From the NCBI RefSeq assembly GCF_025833875.1, contig NZ_JAOYOD010000001.1, positions 4,666,501 through 4,730,500 on the forward strand: a stretch of 64,000 nucleotides of DNA. Reading direction: 5' to 3'. Below, in pieces: positions 34,713 to 44,557 of the stretch. Position numbers and translations under genes: made by a program. The notes beneath the pieces were generated by a model. The model was not told the origin of the DNA. It made no database searches and saw only the letters and a list, made by a program, of their open reading frames with translations. Every line of letters starts with the position of its first letter. The stretch's first letter is position 1. This DNA comes from Reichenbachiella ulvae (lineage in GTDB: Bacteria; Bacteroidota; Bacteroidia; Cytophagales; Cyclobacteriaceae).

Positions 34713-34757
34713 TACTTCTCCATTTGACTCAATATTTTCTTTTCAGACTGTTATTAG

Positions 34758-34781
34758 GAGCCTAAGTGTTGGCTCTTTTTT
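34758..34781 (+). terminator. Intrinsic terminator after the AGE epimerase gene
   Basis: GAGCC (34758-34762), an 8-nt loop and GGCTC (34771-34775), then six T. It lies 45 bp past the stop. The stem is short but well placed. Confidence 0.65.
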
Positions 34782-34807
34782 AATTGGTTGATTTTTAATT
34801 TGTCTTT

Positions 34808-34823
34808 GTGCAAACGTTTGTAC
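34808..34823. promoter_or_regulatory. LacI-type operator upstream of the large pectinesterase gene
   Basis: GTGCAAAC|GTTTGTAC is a near-perfect 16-bp palindrome with the central CG and AAACGTTT core of LacI-family operators. It shares the core with 40987-41020 and 41149-41164. It lies about 355 bp before the start at 35178. Between 34824 and 35177 nothing else is recognisable; this spacer is AT-rich and gene-free. Confidence 0.7.
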
Positions 34824-35177
34824 TATATTTAGTGTTTAGTAGGGATGGAGAGATGTAAAAAGCTTCATTCATTACTCAAGTAACATTGCTTTATGTCCAT
34901 AGAATAATGGACGAATGGATATTAAAGCGGTGTTAATCATTAAATTAGACTAAAATGCTATTGTTATTCGGAATCCTTTCTCTTCTAAGGCAGTATTTCT
35001 GTACTGCTCAACTCATTATTTTTCTTTATCACTAAGCGTAATCGATTGCGCAAAATTTGGATCTGTTATGTGATAATGTCAAGTTGATGAGTTTGACCAT
35101 GATGAAGGAAATAAGTAGTGAAAGGTTGTCTTCAGAAAAGGGATGCTGAATAATAGGCTGCTATTTAAAATCAAAGC

Positions 35178-38100
35178 ATGATGAAAAAATTTTTACTTTT
35201 TTTGGTGGTTCTACTTTGTGGAGCTAAATCTGCCAGTGCAGAAGAGAAATTACTTTATTCCACCGATTTTCAAGATTGGGAGGCTGTGGCCACAGAGGCG
35301 GCTACCGTTGATAAAACGACAGACTTTTCTAATGAGACCCTCACTTTTTGCCTCAATCAAGTGCATATCTCACCCACTTCAGTCAATGAAAGCCGGTTCA
35401 ATTACGATTTGGTCAGTGCAGGATGGGCACAAGCTCAGAAAACCCCAGGTTCATTTATTGAGCTTTCTCCTTTGGCCTCTATTACCAGGATTCGTTTTAT
35501 CGAAGGAGCGACTGGAAGCAATCGAGGATACAAGGTGTGGAAGAAAAATGCTAGTGATGCTGATTGGGTGTTGCTATACGAGCAGGTGATCAATCCTTCT
35601 AGTGGGATGCTTGTGGAGTTGGCTATCAACGATACAGATGTGGCATTGAAGTTTACCAATATTGATGAAACTCAAAATGCCTACATGTTCGACCTGGAGA
35701 TCTACGGAGACTATGTTTCTAATCTCCCACAAAAAACACTCAATGTAAGTTCCAATATTGAGGGAGCGGGGACCATTACCCAATCTCCTAATAGCGACAC
35801 TTACGATGAAGGTAGCAGTGTTGAGGTGCTGGCTACTCCTAATTTTGGTTATGACTTTGTGGAATGGCAAGATGTAAATGGAAATCCTGTGACTACTGAC
35901 AACCCATATACTGTTACTTTGAATACAGATGTGAGTTTGAAAGCTGTTTTTGTAGAAAAGGAGACTTTTGCTCTCAATCTGGAGGTCTCAGGAAGTTTGT
36001 GGGGAGAGGTAGAGTTGTCTCCTGAGCCCGTAGGGGGAAAATATGAGGCTGGTACTCAGGTACTGCTGAAGGTGAATCCAAATGCAGTGACATCATTTAG
36101 TTATTGGGACAATGGGTCTACGTCTACTGAAAGGAGCTTAACTATGAATAGTGATCAAACGGTCATTGCTACTTTTGATGAGATACCTTTTATAGTGGGT
36201 TGGGATTTTGAAGCGCAGGAGCCCCGATCGAACCGAGCGGGTGATTTTTATTCCTCTAGTTCTAATCAGGGGATTATTTCAATTTATGAGCCAGATGGCA
36301 ATACCGTCAATTGGTTGGCTAATGCCAGTAGCTTCTCACCTAGCTATCCGAGTATTAGATTTTGGACTCCAGGGTCAGAATTTAAAACAAGAAGACGCTA
36401 CCTACAGGCTCAGCTTTCTACCGTAGGACATGAAAATATAAAAGTACACTCTATGGTCGGGGGTAACTATCAAGTGTATTCGGAGATTACGCTACAATAT
36501 TCTGTAGATGGAACGAATTTTAATGAAGTGGCCCGAGTGGATATCAGCGATGTGCATAATTCTGGATGGAAAGACCTAAATGTACAATTGCCGTCAGAAG
36601 CTTCAGGTAAGGAAATGCTTTACTTAAGATGGGAGGCTGATGAAACCAGTACTATTGTTCAGGAAGGGAGTGATAATGACGGTACCGCATTTACCAATAT
36701 CTTTGTTTATGCAGATGCGGTGATCCAAAATGATGACCAAGCACCAGTCTTGATTTCGACCGTGCCAGCGTCTGATGCTACCAATGCCTCGGTGACAGGG
36801 TCAGTTGTATTGACCTTTGATGAAAAAGTTCAGCCTGGTTCTGGAGAGATTACCCTGGGAGATCAGGTGTTGACCGGAACGTTTGGTTCCAAGACCGCTA
36901 GCTTTTCTTATGAGCGATTAGATTATAACACCAGCTATACATTTACAGTGCCATCTGGATCTTTGACGGATCTTTCAGGAAATCCTTACGAAGGAACGAG
37001 TTTTACTTTTACTACCCGTTCGAGAACAGCAGCTACTAAAAAGATGTTTGATGCGGTGGTGGCTTTGGATGGTTCTGGTGACTATATGACAGTCACAGAT
37101 GCAATTGAAAATGCACCAAGTTCAAGTGCATTTCCATGGGTAATCTTTGTAAAGAATGGAAAATATACGGGGCATCATCTGATACCTATAACCAAGCCTA
37201 ATTTGCATGTCATAGGGCAAAGTAGAGAAGGGGTTATTATTTCTGATAATCGTCTCTCAGGGGATGATGGCAATGGAAGTCCCGTATATCATGTGAGCGA
37301 AGGAGCTACTATGGTGGTAGAGGCTAGCGACATTTATTTCGAGAATATCACATTCGAAAACAGTTATGGATACGAGAATCAGTCAGGGCCACAGGCACTG
37401 GCACTGTATACCAACAATGATCGAATTGGTTTGAAAAACTGTTATCTGAGAAGTTATCAGGACACCTATCTCACCTCTACGAGAAATCTTTCTGATAGAC
37501 ATTATTTAAATGAATGTAAGATTGAAGGAGCTGTGGATTATATCTATGGTGGAGGAGATGTGTTGTTTGATGACTGTGTACTCAACAATATGAGAAAGGA
37601 TGGTGGATATATAGTGGCGCCAAGTCATGAAGAGGGTACAGCTTGGGGATATGTTTTTAACAACTGTATACTGGACGGTGCTGATGGAGTGACTACCTAT
37701 TATGGTAGACCCTGGAAGAATGCGCCAAAGGCGGTATTTCTTAATTCGACATTGAAGGTAGATGTATATGCTTCTGGTTGGTATTATAAGATGGGGGCGA
37801 TTCCAGCTGTTTTTGCCGATTATGGAACCATGGACCAGGCAGGTAACCCGGTCGATTTGTCTCAGCGAATTTCGGATTATGAATATGAAGATAGAGACAC
37901 TGGAGAGACCATAACCGGGACTGCCAAAAATAATTTGACAGATGAAGAGGCGGCCGCCTATACCTATGGCAATATTATGCTAAGGTCTGGTGATGATTGG
38001 GATCCTCGTTTCATTATGGATGCACCACAAGCACCTCAGTCTTTGTCCATTTCTGAGAATACGCTTAGCTGGGAGGATAATCAATATGCTAGATTGTACA

Positions 38101-39662
38101 TTGTTTTTAGGGATAATCAGTTTCAGGGTTTTACCACTGAGCCTTCCTATGTGGACCAGAATATAGTGGCTGGGGAGACCTACGTCTATGCGGTACAGGC
38201 GGTGAGTGATTTTGGTGCATTAAGTTTTATGTCTAATACATTGACCGTAGTGGATGGCGTGCCAAAGGTGTCTTTACTGCTGAGTACCAACAACCAGAGC
38301 GCAGGTACAGTCAGCCAAAGTCCGATAGCAGAAAAATATGATATTAATACTGAGATTACTGTGACTGCACAGGCCAATGCTGGGTATAAATTTGTAGGCT
38401 GGTATGATCAAAATGATCAGTTGGTTAGTGAGATTAATCCCCACACTTTCACGCTATCTACTGATGCAGAGTTGATGGGTAAATTTGCGGCGCAATATAG
38501 CCTAAGCGCAACCGTGAATGATGTTAGCTTTGGTAGCGTGTCTATTAGCCCAAATCAAGAGAGCTATGACGAAGGTACTGAAGTGATTGTAGAGGCTGTT
38601 CCTGCTACTGGGTATGTGTTTTTGTACTGGCAGGATGAAAATGCTCAGAAGATTTCGGAAAACAATCCTTTGAAATTGACCATGTATGAAGATCAGTCGG
38701 TACAGGCTGTGCTCATTTCAGAAGATGAGCTTGTATATTATAGCTTGACAGCATCTTCTACATTGGCTGAAGCAGGTTCAGTTAGCGTAGACCCGGCCAT
38801 GGAGCAGTATTTGGATGGTACGATAGTGAAAGTCACAGCTACCGCGAGTGATGGATACCGTTTTGTGAGTTGGCTGGATGAAGGCGGTGTACAAGTGTCC
38901 ACTCAAAATCCACTGGATGTGACTATGGATGCAAATAAAACCTTGTCTGCCGAATTTGTTAAGACCTTTTATTTAGATGTTCAATTGAGTGATGGTCTGG
39001 CAGGTCAAGTCGACAAGTCGATTAATAAAACGATCTTTGATGAGGGTACGGAAGTGACATTAACTGCTGTGGCCAATGAGGGCTATCGTTTTTCGCACTG
39101 GTCCGACGCAACGGGTAATGACATCAGTACAGACGCTAGTATCAGCCTAGTTATGGATCAGGATCAACAGATTAAAGCGGTTTTCGTGGCTCTTTTTACT
39201 GTAGAGCTGCTAGAAGTGGGGGACAATAGCGGAACTCTTGCGATTACATCTCCTTCAGACTATTATGAAGCGGGTGCTACTATAGAACTTGTGGCAACTC
39301 CAGCTGAAGGTTATGAGTTTGTAGAATGGAAGGATATCAATGGTGTTTTTCTTTCGGATCAAAACCCCTGGTCTATGAAAGTGGAGCGTAATATTAGAAT
39401 TCGAGCCATTTTTGAGATGTCTGCTGTTTTGGCTGCAGGAATAGAAGTTGATGATGTAATAGTGTACGGAAGAGACAAACAGTTGTTTGTGAAAGGCTTG
39501 ATTGAAGGTGATCAAGTTGCTGTGTATTCAATGTCGGGAGTTCTTTTAGAAAAACAAATTAGTACAGGTTCTTTGCTCACGATGGATGTAGTCTCAGGGA
39601 TAATAATTGTTAGGATAATAAAAGAGGGAGAGCAAAAGGTGATTAAAACCTGGGTGGATTAA
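35178..39662 (+). CDS. Secreted multidomain pectinesterase (CE8) with InlB-type repeats
   Basis: 1,494 residues. Signal peptide to about 22 (LCGAKSASAEEK). A beta-sandwich-like region lies at 23-185, two InlB B-repeat domains at 187-258 and 264-336 (pattern YDEGSSVEVLATPNFGYDFV), a second beta-rich domain at 337-515, and an SbsA-type Ig domain at 522-614. CE8 spans about 622-890, with acid/base and nucleophile Asp 762 (YQDTY) and Asp 787 (GAVDYIYGG) and Arg 844 (YGRPW). A fibronectin-like domain and five more InlB repeats (1031-1413) follow, and a C-terminal domain with T9SS sorting features (VYSMSGVLLEKQ...GIIIVRII). It removes methyl esters from pectin at the cell surface; the repeats may be spacers or carbohydrate contacts. 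It is convergent with the lacI-type gene and shares a terminator with it. Confidence 0.93.
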   Translation: MMKKFLLFLVVLLCGAKSASAEEKLLYSTDFQDWEAVATEAATVDKTTDFSNETLTFCLNQVHISPTSVNESRFNYDLVSAGWAQAQKTPGSFIELSPLASITRIRFIEGATGSNRGYKVWKKNASDADWVLLYEQVINPSSGMLVELAINDTDVALKFTNIDETQNAYMFDLEIYGDYVSNLPQKTLNVSSNIEGAGTITQSPNSDTYDEGSSVEVLATPNFGYDFVEWQDVNGNPVTTDNPYTVTLNTDVSLKAVFVEKETFALNLEVSGSLWGEVELSPEPVGGKYEAGTQVLLKVNPNAVTSFSYWDNGSTSTERSLTMNSDQTVIATFDEIPFIVGWDFEAQEPRSNRAGDFYSSSSNQGIISIYEPDGNTVNWLANASSFSPSYPSIRFWTPGSEFKTRRRYLQAQLSTVGHENIKVHSMVGGNYQVYSEITLQYSVDGTNFNEVARVDISDVHNSGWKDLNVQLPSEASGKEMLYLRWEADETSTIVQEGSDNDGTAFTNIFVYADAVIQNDDQAPVLISTVPASDATNASVTGSVVLTFDEKVQPGSGEITLGDQVLTGTFGSKTASFSYERLDYNTSYTFTVPSGSLTDLSGNPYEGTSFTFTTRSRTAATKKMFDAVVALDGSGDYMTVTDAIENAPSSSAFPWVIFVKNGKYTGHHLIPITKPNLHVIGQSREGVIISDNRLSGDDGNGSPVYHVSEGATMVVEASDIYFENITFENSYGYENQSGPQALALYTNNDRIGLKNCYLRSYQDTYLTSTRNLSDRHYLNECKIEGAVDYIYGGGDVLFDDCVLNNMRKDGGYIVAPSHEEGTAWGYVFNNCILDGADGVTTYYGRPWKNAPKAVFLNSTLKVDVYASGWYYKMGAIPAVFADYGTMDQAGNPVDLSQRISDYEYEDRDTGETITGTAKNNLTDEEAAAYTYGNIMLRSGDDWDPRFIMDAPQAPQSLSISENTLSWEDNQYARLYIVFRDNQFQGFTTEPSYVDQNIVAGETYVYAVQAVSDFGALSFMSNTLTVVDGVPKVSLLLSTNNQSAGTVSQSPIAEKYDINTEITVTAQANAGYKFVGWYDQNDQLVSEINPHTFTLSTDAELMGKFAAQYSLSATVNDVSFGSVSISPNQESYDEGTEVIVEAVPATGYVFLYWQDENAQKISENNPLKLTMYEDQSVQAVLISEDELVYYSLTASSTLAEAGSVSVDPAMEQYLDGTIVKVTATASDGYRFVSWLDEGGVQVSTQNPLDVTMDANKTLSAEFVKTFYLDVQLSDGLAGQVDKSINKTIFDEGTEVTLTAVANEGYRFSHWSDATGNDISTDASISLVMDQDQQIKAVFVALFTVELLEVGDNSGTLAITSPSDYYEAGATIELVATPAEGYEFVEWKDINGVFLSDQNPWSMKVERNIRIRAIFEMSAVLAAGIEVDDVIVYGRDKQLFVKGLIEGDQVAVYSMSGVLLEKQISTGSLLTMDVVSGIIIVRIIKEGEQKVIKTWVD

Positions 39663-39670
39663 GAAATGAA

Positions 39671-39698
39671 AAAGAGTTGTCTGTTAAGGCAACTCTTT
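39671..39698. terminator. Bidirectional terminator between convergent genes
   Basis: AAAGAGTTG (39671-39679) and CAACTCTTT (39690-39698) form a 9-bp stem with a 10-nt loop. It starts 8 bp past the pectinesterase stop and overlaps the stop codon of the LacI-type gene (39684), so it can serve both strands. Confidence 0.75.
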
Positions 39699-40763
39699 AT
39701 ATTCTTCAGATATTGGGCTGTTCTCTTGATTCAGCCCTTTTTTTAAACTGGATTGTCTAACTATGATACCGGGCTTAAGCATGGTTTTGTGAGGTTCATG
39801 ATGCTTTTTCTTGCTCCCTTTGAGTTGGTCAAAAAATAATTCGGCAGTTACCCGCCCCATAGTTATACTGAGCTGATCAACAGTTGTCAAGGTTGGATCG
39901 GTGAAGGAGGTAAATGGCTCGTTACCAAATCCTGCCAGTGCGATATCCTCTGGGATGCGAATCCCTCGTTCCTTTAGAACCTGCAATGCTCCCATGATTC
40001 CATAATCTGATGCAGAAAAAACCGCATCAGGTGTTCTTTGTCCTGAGAGTAGTTTTTCCATGCTTTGTCTCCCGTCCTGGAGTTGAAGATTACTTTCTAC
40101 TACGAGCCTTTCATCATAATCTATATTGTGATCTGCCAGGCAATCCATATATCCTCTTAAACGATCCTTATAAATGTTGATTTTTATAGGGCTAGTCAAG
40201 TAGGCAATGCTTTTACTGCCTTGATCTATTAGATGTTTCGTGATTTCGTATGCACCATAGTAGTCATCTATTACCACTTGATTGACAGTGACTTGGTCAG
40301 ATGTTCGGTCAAAGAGCACAACAGGAAAGCCCTTGTCAATAGCAGATTGGTAATGAGAAAAATCAATGGTGTTTTTACTAATAGAAGCAATAATGCCATC
40401 GACACGTGCATTCACTAGTGTTTCTATCGTTTGTGCTTCTTTTTCTAAGTCCTCATAGGTTTGGCAGATAATCACCTTGTAGTTGATTTCATTGGCAATT
40501 TCTTCTATGCCTCTGATGACCGAAGAGAAAAAAGCTCTATCTGCTCGAGGGACGATTACCCCGATTAAATGACTTTTGCCATGTCTCAAGGCCGCAGCAA
40601 TATTATTGGGTTGATAATTCAACTCCTTAGCAGCTTTTTGTACGGCTTTTCGAGTCGCTTCACTAATCCTTGGATTATTATTGAGCGCACGCGACACGGT
40701 GGCGGCAGTTACGTTTACAGCCTTTGCAATGTCATTTATCGTTACTTTGGATTTATTAACCAT
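39684..40763 (-). CDS. LacI-family transcriptional regulator of the pectin locus
   Basis: 359 residues. The N-terminal HTH and hinge (VTINDIAKAVNVTAATVSRA, then ELNYQPNNIAAALRHGKSHL) are canonical LacI. The periplasmic-binding-protein-like sensor domain follows (GVIVPRADRAFFSSVIRGIE, DGIIASISKN, AFSASDYGIMGALQVLKE, ALAGFGNEPFTSFTDPTLTT). It should bind a sugar from pectin breakdown and release or activate the flanking operators. The gene faces the pectinesterase gene (convergent) and is divergent from susC. The 34-bp palindrome at 40987 lies between them, so autoregulation is also possible. Effector unknown. Confidence 0.93.
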   Translation of the reverse strand: MVNKSKVTINDIAKAVNVTAATVSRALNNNPRISEATRKAVQKAAKELNYQPNNIAAALRHGKSHLIGVIVPRADRAFFSSVIRGIEEIANEINYKVIICQTYEDLEKEAQTIETLVNARVDGIIASISKNTIDFSHYQSAIDKGFPVVLFDRTSDQVTVNQVVIDDYYGAYEITKHLIDQGSKSIAYLTSPIKINIYKDRLRGYMDCLADHNIDYDERLVVESNLQLQDGRQSMEKLLSGQRTPDAVFSASDYGIMGALQVLKERGIRIPEDIALAGFGNEPFTSFTDPTLTTVDQLSITMGRVTAELFFDQLKGSKKKHHEPHKTMLKPGIIVRQSSLKKGLNQENSPISEEYKELP

Positions 40764-40986
40764 CTATTTGTTTCGCCGGGTTTACTTAATATATGTTTGG
40801 TTTTGCCTAACATACTTTCAACTTCATGATATTTTAATAAACCGCCTCAAAAATAGAATACATCCGATGTAATGCAACCAACTTTGGCTTAATAAAAAGC
40901 CCATTGTTAGTGACTTAATGCTTTCATATTTATGCTTGATTGGGTTTAATCAATGCAATGAATGAATAATGTTAGTCAAAAAGTTG

Positions 40987-41020
40987 CACAAAAACATGTA
41001 AACGTTTACATGTTTTTGTG
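40987..41020. promoter_or_regulatory. 34-bp perfect palindrome, LacI-type operator
   Basis: Arms CACAAAAACATGTAAAC and GTTTACATGTTTTTGTG are fully complementary over 17 bp each with no loop. The centre GTAAAC|GTTTAC is a classic LacI-family operator. It lies 224 bp from the lacI-type start and about 228 bp before the chosen susC start, so it can control both divergent genes. Confidence 0.82.
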
Positions 41021-41148
41021 TGAACTTATAAATTGTCATGATTTAAATATAGTTAAATGCCGGTATCTTCTCTGCGTATAGTCAGTAATGAATAGCATAA
41101 GTGAAAAATTGTCTATTTGTTTTGAACTCTAAAAAAAAAGCAATATCT

Positions 41149-41164
41149 ATGTAAACGTTTGCAC
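41149..41164. promoter_or_regulatory. Second LacI-type operator, proximal to susC
   Basis: ATGTAAAC|GTTTGCAC shares the AAACGTTT core with the other two sites. It lies 84 bp before the susC start, in a position suited to blocking the promoter. Its centre is 153 bp from that of the 34-bp palindrome, so looping between the two is possible. Confidence 0.72.
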
Positions 41165-41192
41165 AGTAATATTGTGTCAACTAAAACGGCGT

Positions 41193-41210
41193 CCGGGTGA
41201 AAGTTCCCGG
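41193..41210 (+). promoter_or_regulatory. Small GC hairpin in the susC leader
   Basis: CCGGG and CCCGG flank TGAAAGTT, 38 bp before the susC ATG. It is the only GC-rich spot in an AT-rich leader and may affect mRNA stability or translation. Function is not known. Confidence 0.4.
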
Positions 41211-41247
41211 TTAGACTAAATTATTGTTGTATTATAATCTTATTATT

Positions 41248-44200
41248 ATGAGTAAAAGCTTACTACTCTTAACTCGAATCATGGCGCTCATGTTCTTCAT
41301 AGGATGTGCATGGCTCAATCCAGTAGCTTACGCCCAGGACAAAACAGTGTCCGGTAAAGTGACTGATTCGACGGGTGAGGGATTGCCAGGTGTAACGATC
41401 ATCGAGCAAGGAACCTCTAACAGTACTGTGACATCTATCGATGGAACATTCAAAGTCAATTACAGTGGTCAGGGACCGCTAATTTTCTCATTTGTTGGTA
41501 TGAAAACCCAGGAGATTAATGTGGGAAACCGCTCAAGCCTGGATATTACAATGGAAGATGATGTAGCACAACTTCAAGAAGTTGTTGTTGTGGATTATGG
41601 TTATGGAACGGTGAAGAAAACAGATATGACAGGAGCAGTTGCTTCTTTATCTGGTGAAAAACTGAAGTCTGTACCTGTAGCTAGTGCTGCCGAAGCATTG
41701 ACAGGTCGTCTACCAGGTGTGAGAGTGTCTACTGGAGATGGTTCTCCAGATTCTCAAATCACTATTAGAGTACGTGGTGGAGGATCTATTACACAGAGTA
41801 ATGATCCGTTGTTTGTGGTTGATGGATTTATTGTTGGTTCAATCAATGATATTCCTCCTTCAGATATTGAAAGCATCAACGTATTGAAAGATGCTTCAGC
41901 TACTGCCATTTATGGTGCGCAGGCAGCAAATGGTGTGGTTGTAATCACGACTAAAAAAGCAAAAGCAGGACGTACTACCGTTAACTACAATGGTTTTGTT
42001 CAGCACAAGTGGTTACCTCAAAATAGAAAGCATGAAGTGTTGGACCCATACGAGTACGTAATGGCTAACTATGAATATGCAAAATTGAGATCTCCACAAG
42101 ATCTTGAGAACTTTGAAAAGTTCTTTGGAAAATATGAAGACTTAGAGCTATATCAGTACAAAGAAGAGACTGATTGGCAAGATGAGATATTTAGTAACGA
42201 CCTTCTTAGCCAATATCACAACTTGAGTATTACAGGTGGTACTGAAAAAATCAAAACCAACCTAAGTTTGACTCACAATGATGATAAGAGTTTGATGGAG
42301 GGTTCTGGTTACAAAAGAGATGTAATCAATTTCAAATTGAACTACCAGATGTATGACAACCTGAAATTTGATGCAGGTGCCAGAATCACATATAGTACAG
42401 TAGATGGTGCAGGTACTTCAGGTAGTGCTCAGTTGAGAATTAAGGATATTGTACAGTCTCGTCCAGTCAATGGTATTGCTGATGATATTGATATCGATTT
42501 TACTCAGACCAATTCAGATAACGATTATCAGAACTTCATTACCTCATTTTTGAATCCAAATGAAGTAGCTGCACAAGACTGGAGACAAAGAAACAGAGCA
42601 TCATATGTGTTGAATGCGGCAGTGACCTGGACAGTGATCGACGGGTTGAATTACAAATCTTCAGTTACTGGAGAAAGAGAATTCGAAGAGCGATTGAGAT
42701 ACTATGGTCCATTGACAAGTGAGTCATTCAATAATGGTGGTAGTAGACCATTGGGTTATAAGGACAACAGAGATACTTATACATATAGATGGTTGAACAC
42801 CTTATCTTATAAGGTTAAGGATTTAGGCAAAAGTAACTTAGATTTCTTAATTGGGCAGGAGATCTATGAGGCTGGTGGAAATAGAAATTACGTAAGAGGT
42901 GAAGATTATCGTATGTCTATTACTCCGGAAGAATTGTTTGCAAATATGGGAGTTGGTCGTGTAGATAATTTCTTCACTACTGAGTATACTCCAACAGCAA
43001 GATTTTCTTTGTTCGGTCGAGCTAACTATATGTTTAATAACAAATACATCGCAACTGTAACGGTGAGATCTGATCAAACAAGTAAGTTTTCTAAAGAGAA
43101 TAGAACTGGTATATTTCCAGCTGTAGCCTTAGCATGGAAACTTTCTGAAGAAGGATTTATGCAAGGTTTAGGGTTTATAGATGACGTTAAAATTAGAGCC
43201 AGTTATGGTGAAACGGGTAATGATAGAGTGGATGCCACGGCAGCACAGTTCTTGTTAAGCCCTTCTTCAGTTCGTGGTCCTGGTTTTAACAACTTTGACA
43301 ATAACTACTATACACCTTCTAGCTCTGTACTATATAATCCTAATTTGGTTTGGGAAACTACAGTAAACAGAAACGCGGGTATTGACTTCTCTATGTTTAC
43401 AGGTAAATTGGCTGGTAGTCTTGATCTATATCAAAACACTGCAAGAGATCTTTTGTTGAGATCTAAAATCCCAGAAAACACTGGTTTTCAATTTCAATGG
43501 GACAATATTGGTAGTACCACGAACAAAGGGGTTGAGTTAGGCTTGACCGGATATCTAGTTGATAAAGGTGATTTTAACTTGTCTGCTAATTTCAACATAG
43601 GCTACAACAAATCGAATATCGATGAGTTAGATGCAGCTGACGATAGATTCTATGCGTCTGAGTGGGCTAGTACAGATTTGAAAGATTATGAGGACTACTA
43701 CTTGAGAGTAGGAGGTCAGATTGGTGACATTTATGGTTACGTAACTGATGGTTATTATACTACCGATGATTTTTCTTCGTACGATGCTGGTACAGATACC
43801 TATACGCTAAAAGATGGTGTGGCTAATTCCTCAGGAACAGTAGGAAATACTAATATTCGTCCTGGCTTCTTAAAACTAAAGGATATCAATAATGATTCAA
43901 TTATTGATAGCAATGACAGAAAAGTAATAGGTAATGCTCTACCAGTATTTCAAGGTGGTTTTGGTCTGAATGCGATGTTTAAAGGTTTTGATGCTTCTGT
44001 GTTCTTCAACTACTCTTATGGTAATGATATCTACAACGCTGACAAAATTCAGCATAGTCAGTTCAGAAGAGTTAGAAATGGAAACATCCTTAACACCATG
44101 AATTCTGACAACAGATTTACCTACGTGGATGTAGATGGTAGCTATACCGGAACACCTGGTGAAATTGTAACTGACTTGACTCAGCTAGCAGAAATGAATG

Positions 44201-44529
44201 AAGGCAAAGAAATGTGGTCTCACAATAGCTTTGGTATTGCACAAGCGACTATTCATAGCTGGGCTGTAGAGGATGGTTCATTTATTAGATTAAACAATGT
44301 GACTTTGGGTTATTCGTTTCCAGAACAATGGATTTCTAAACTTGGCATGTCTAAGTTCAGAGTATACGTGACTGGATATAACCTACATGTATGGACGAAC
44401 TATTCTGGATATGATCCTGAGGTGAGTACGTCTCGCAGTTCGTCAGTTGCCGCGACTACTCCAGGGGTGGATTATTCATCATTCCCACGCCCACGATCTT
44501 TCGCTGCAGGTTTGAACATCACATTTTAA
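41248..44529 (+). CDS. susC: SusC-like TonB-dependent outer-membrane receptor
   Basis: 1,093 residues from the ATG at 41248, chosen because MSKSLLLLTRIMALMFFIGC begins a clean signal peptide. An ATG eight codons upstream gives only a hydrophobic leader. A CarboxypepD_reg domain follows (KTVSGKVTDSTGEGLPGVTI), then the SusC plug with the family marker (INVLKDASATAIYGAQAANG, VVVITTKK) and a long barrel ending SFAAGLNITF. SusC proteins form the outer-membrane channel under a SusD lid and import oligosaccharides with TonB. Its place in front of susD and pectin enzymes makes oligogalacturonides or related pectin fragments the likely cargo. Confidence 0.95.
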   Translation: MSKSLLLLTRIMALMFFIGCAWLNPVAYAQDKTVSGKVTDSTGEGLPGVTIIEQGTSNSTVTSIDGTFKVNYSGQGPLIFSFVGMKTQEINVGNRSSLDITMEDDVAQLQEVVVVDYGYGTVKKTDMTGAVASLSGEKLKSVPVASAAEALTGRLPGVRVSTGDGSPDSQITIRVRGGGSITQSNDPLFVVDGFIVGSINDIPPSDIESINVLKDASATAIYGAQAANGVVVITTKKAKAGRTTVNYNGFVQHKWLPQNRKHEVLDPYEYVMANYEYAKLRSPQDLENFEKFFGKYEDLELYQYKEETDWQDEIFSNDLLSQYHNLSITGGTEKIKTNLSLTHNDDKSLMEGSGYKRDVINFKLNYQMYDNLKFDAGARITYSTVDGAGTSGSAQLRIKDIVQSRPVNGIADDIDIDFTQTNSDNDYQNFITSFLNPNEVAAQDWRQRNRASYVLNAAVTWTVIDGLNYKSSVTGEREFEERLRYYGPLTSESFNNGGSRPLGYKDNRDTYTYRWLNTLSYKVKDLGKSNLDFLIGQEIYEAGGNRNYVRGEDYRMSITPEELFANMGVGRVDNFFTTEYTPTARFSLFGRANYMFNNKYIATVTVRSDQTSKFSKENRTGIFPAVALAWKLSEEGFMQGLGFIDDVKIRASYGETGNDRVDATAAQFLLSPSSVRGPGFNNFDNNYYTPSSSVLYNPNLVWETTVNRNAGIDFSMFTGKLAGSLDLYQNTARDLLLRSKIPENTGFQFQWDNIGSTTNKGVELGLTGYLVDKGDFNLSANFNIGYNKSNIDELDAADDRFYASEWASTDLKDYEDYYLRVGGQIGDIYGYVTDGYYTTDDFSSYDAGTDTYTLKDGVANSSGTVGNTNIRPGFLKLKDINNDSIIDSNDRKVIGNALPVFQGGFGLNAMFKGFDASVFFNYSYGNDIYNADKIQHSQFRRVRNGNILNTMNSDNRFTYVDVDGSYTGTPGEIVTDLTQLAEMNEGKEMWSHNSFGIAQATIHSWAVEDGSFIRLNNVTLGYSFPEQWISKLGMSKFRVYVTGYNLHVWTNYSGYDPEVSTSRSSSVAATTPGVDYSSFPRPRSFAAGLNITF

Positions 44530-44557
44530 TTGAATGACGATAAAAAAGCATTTTAAT

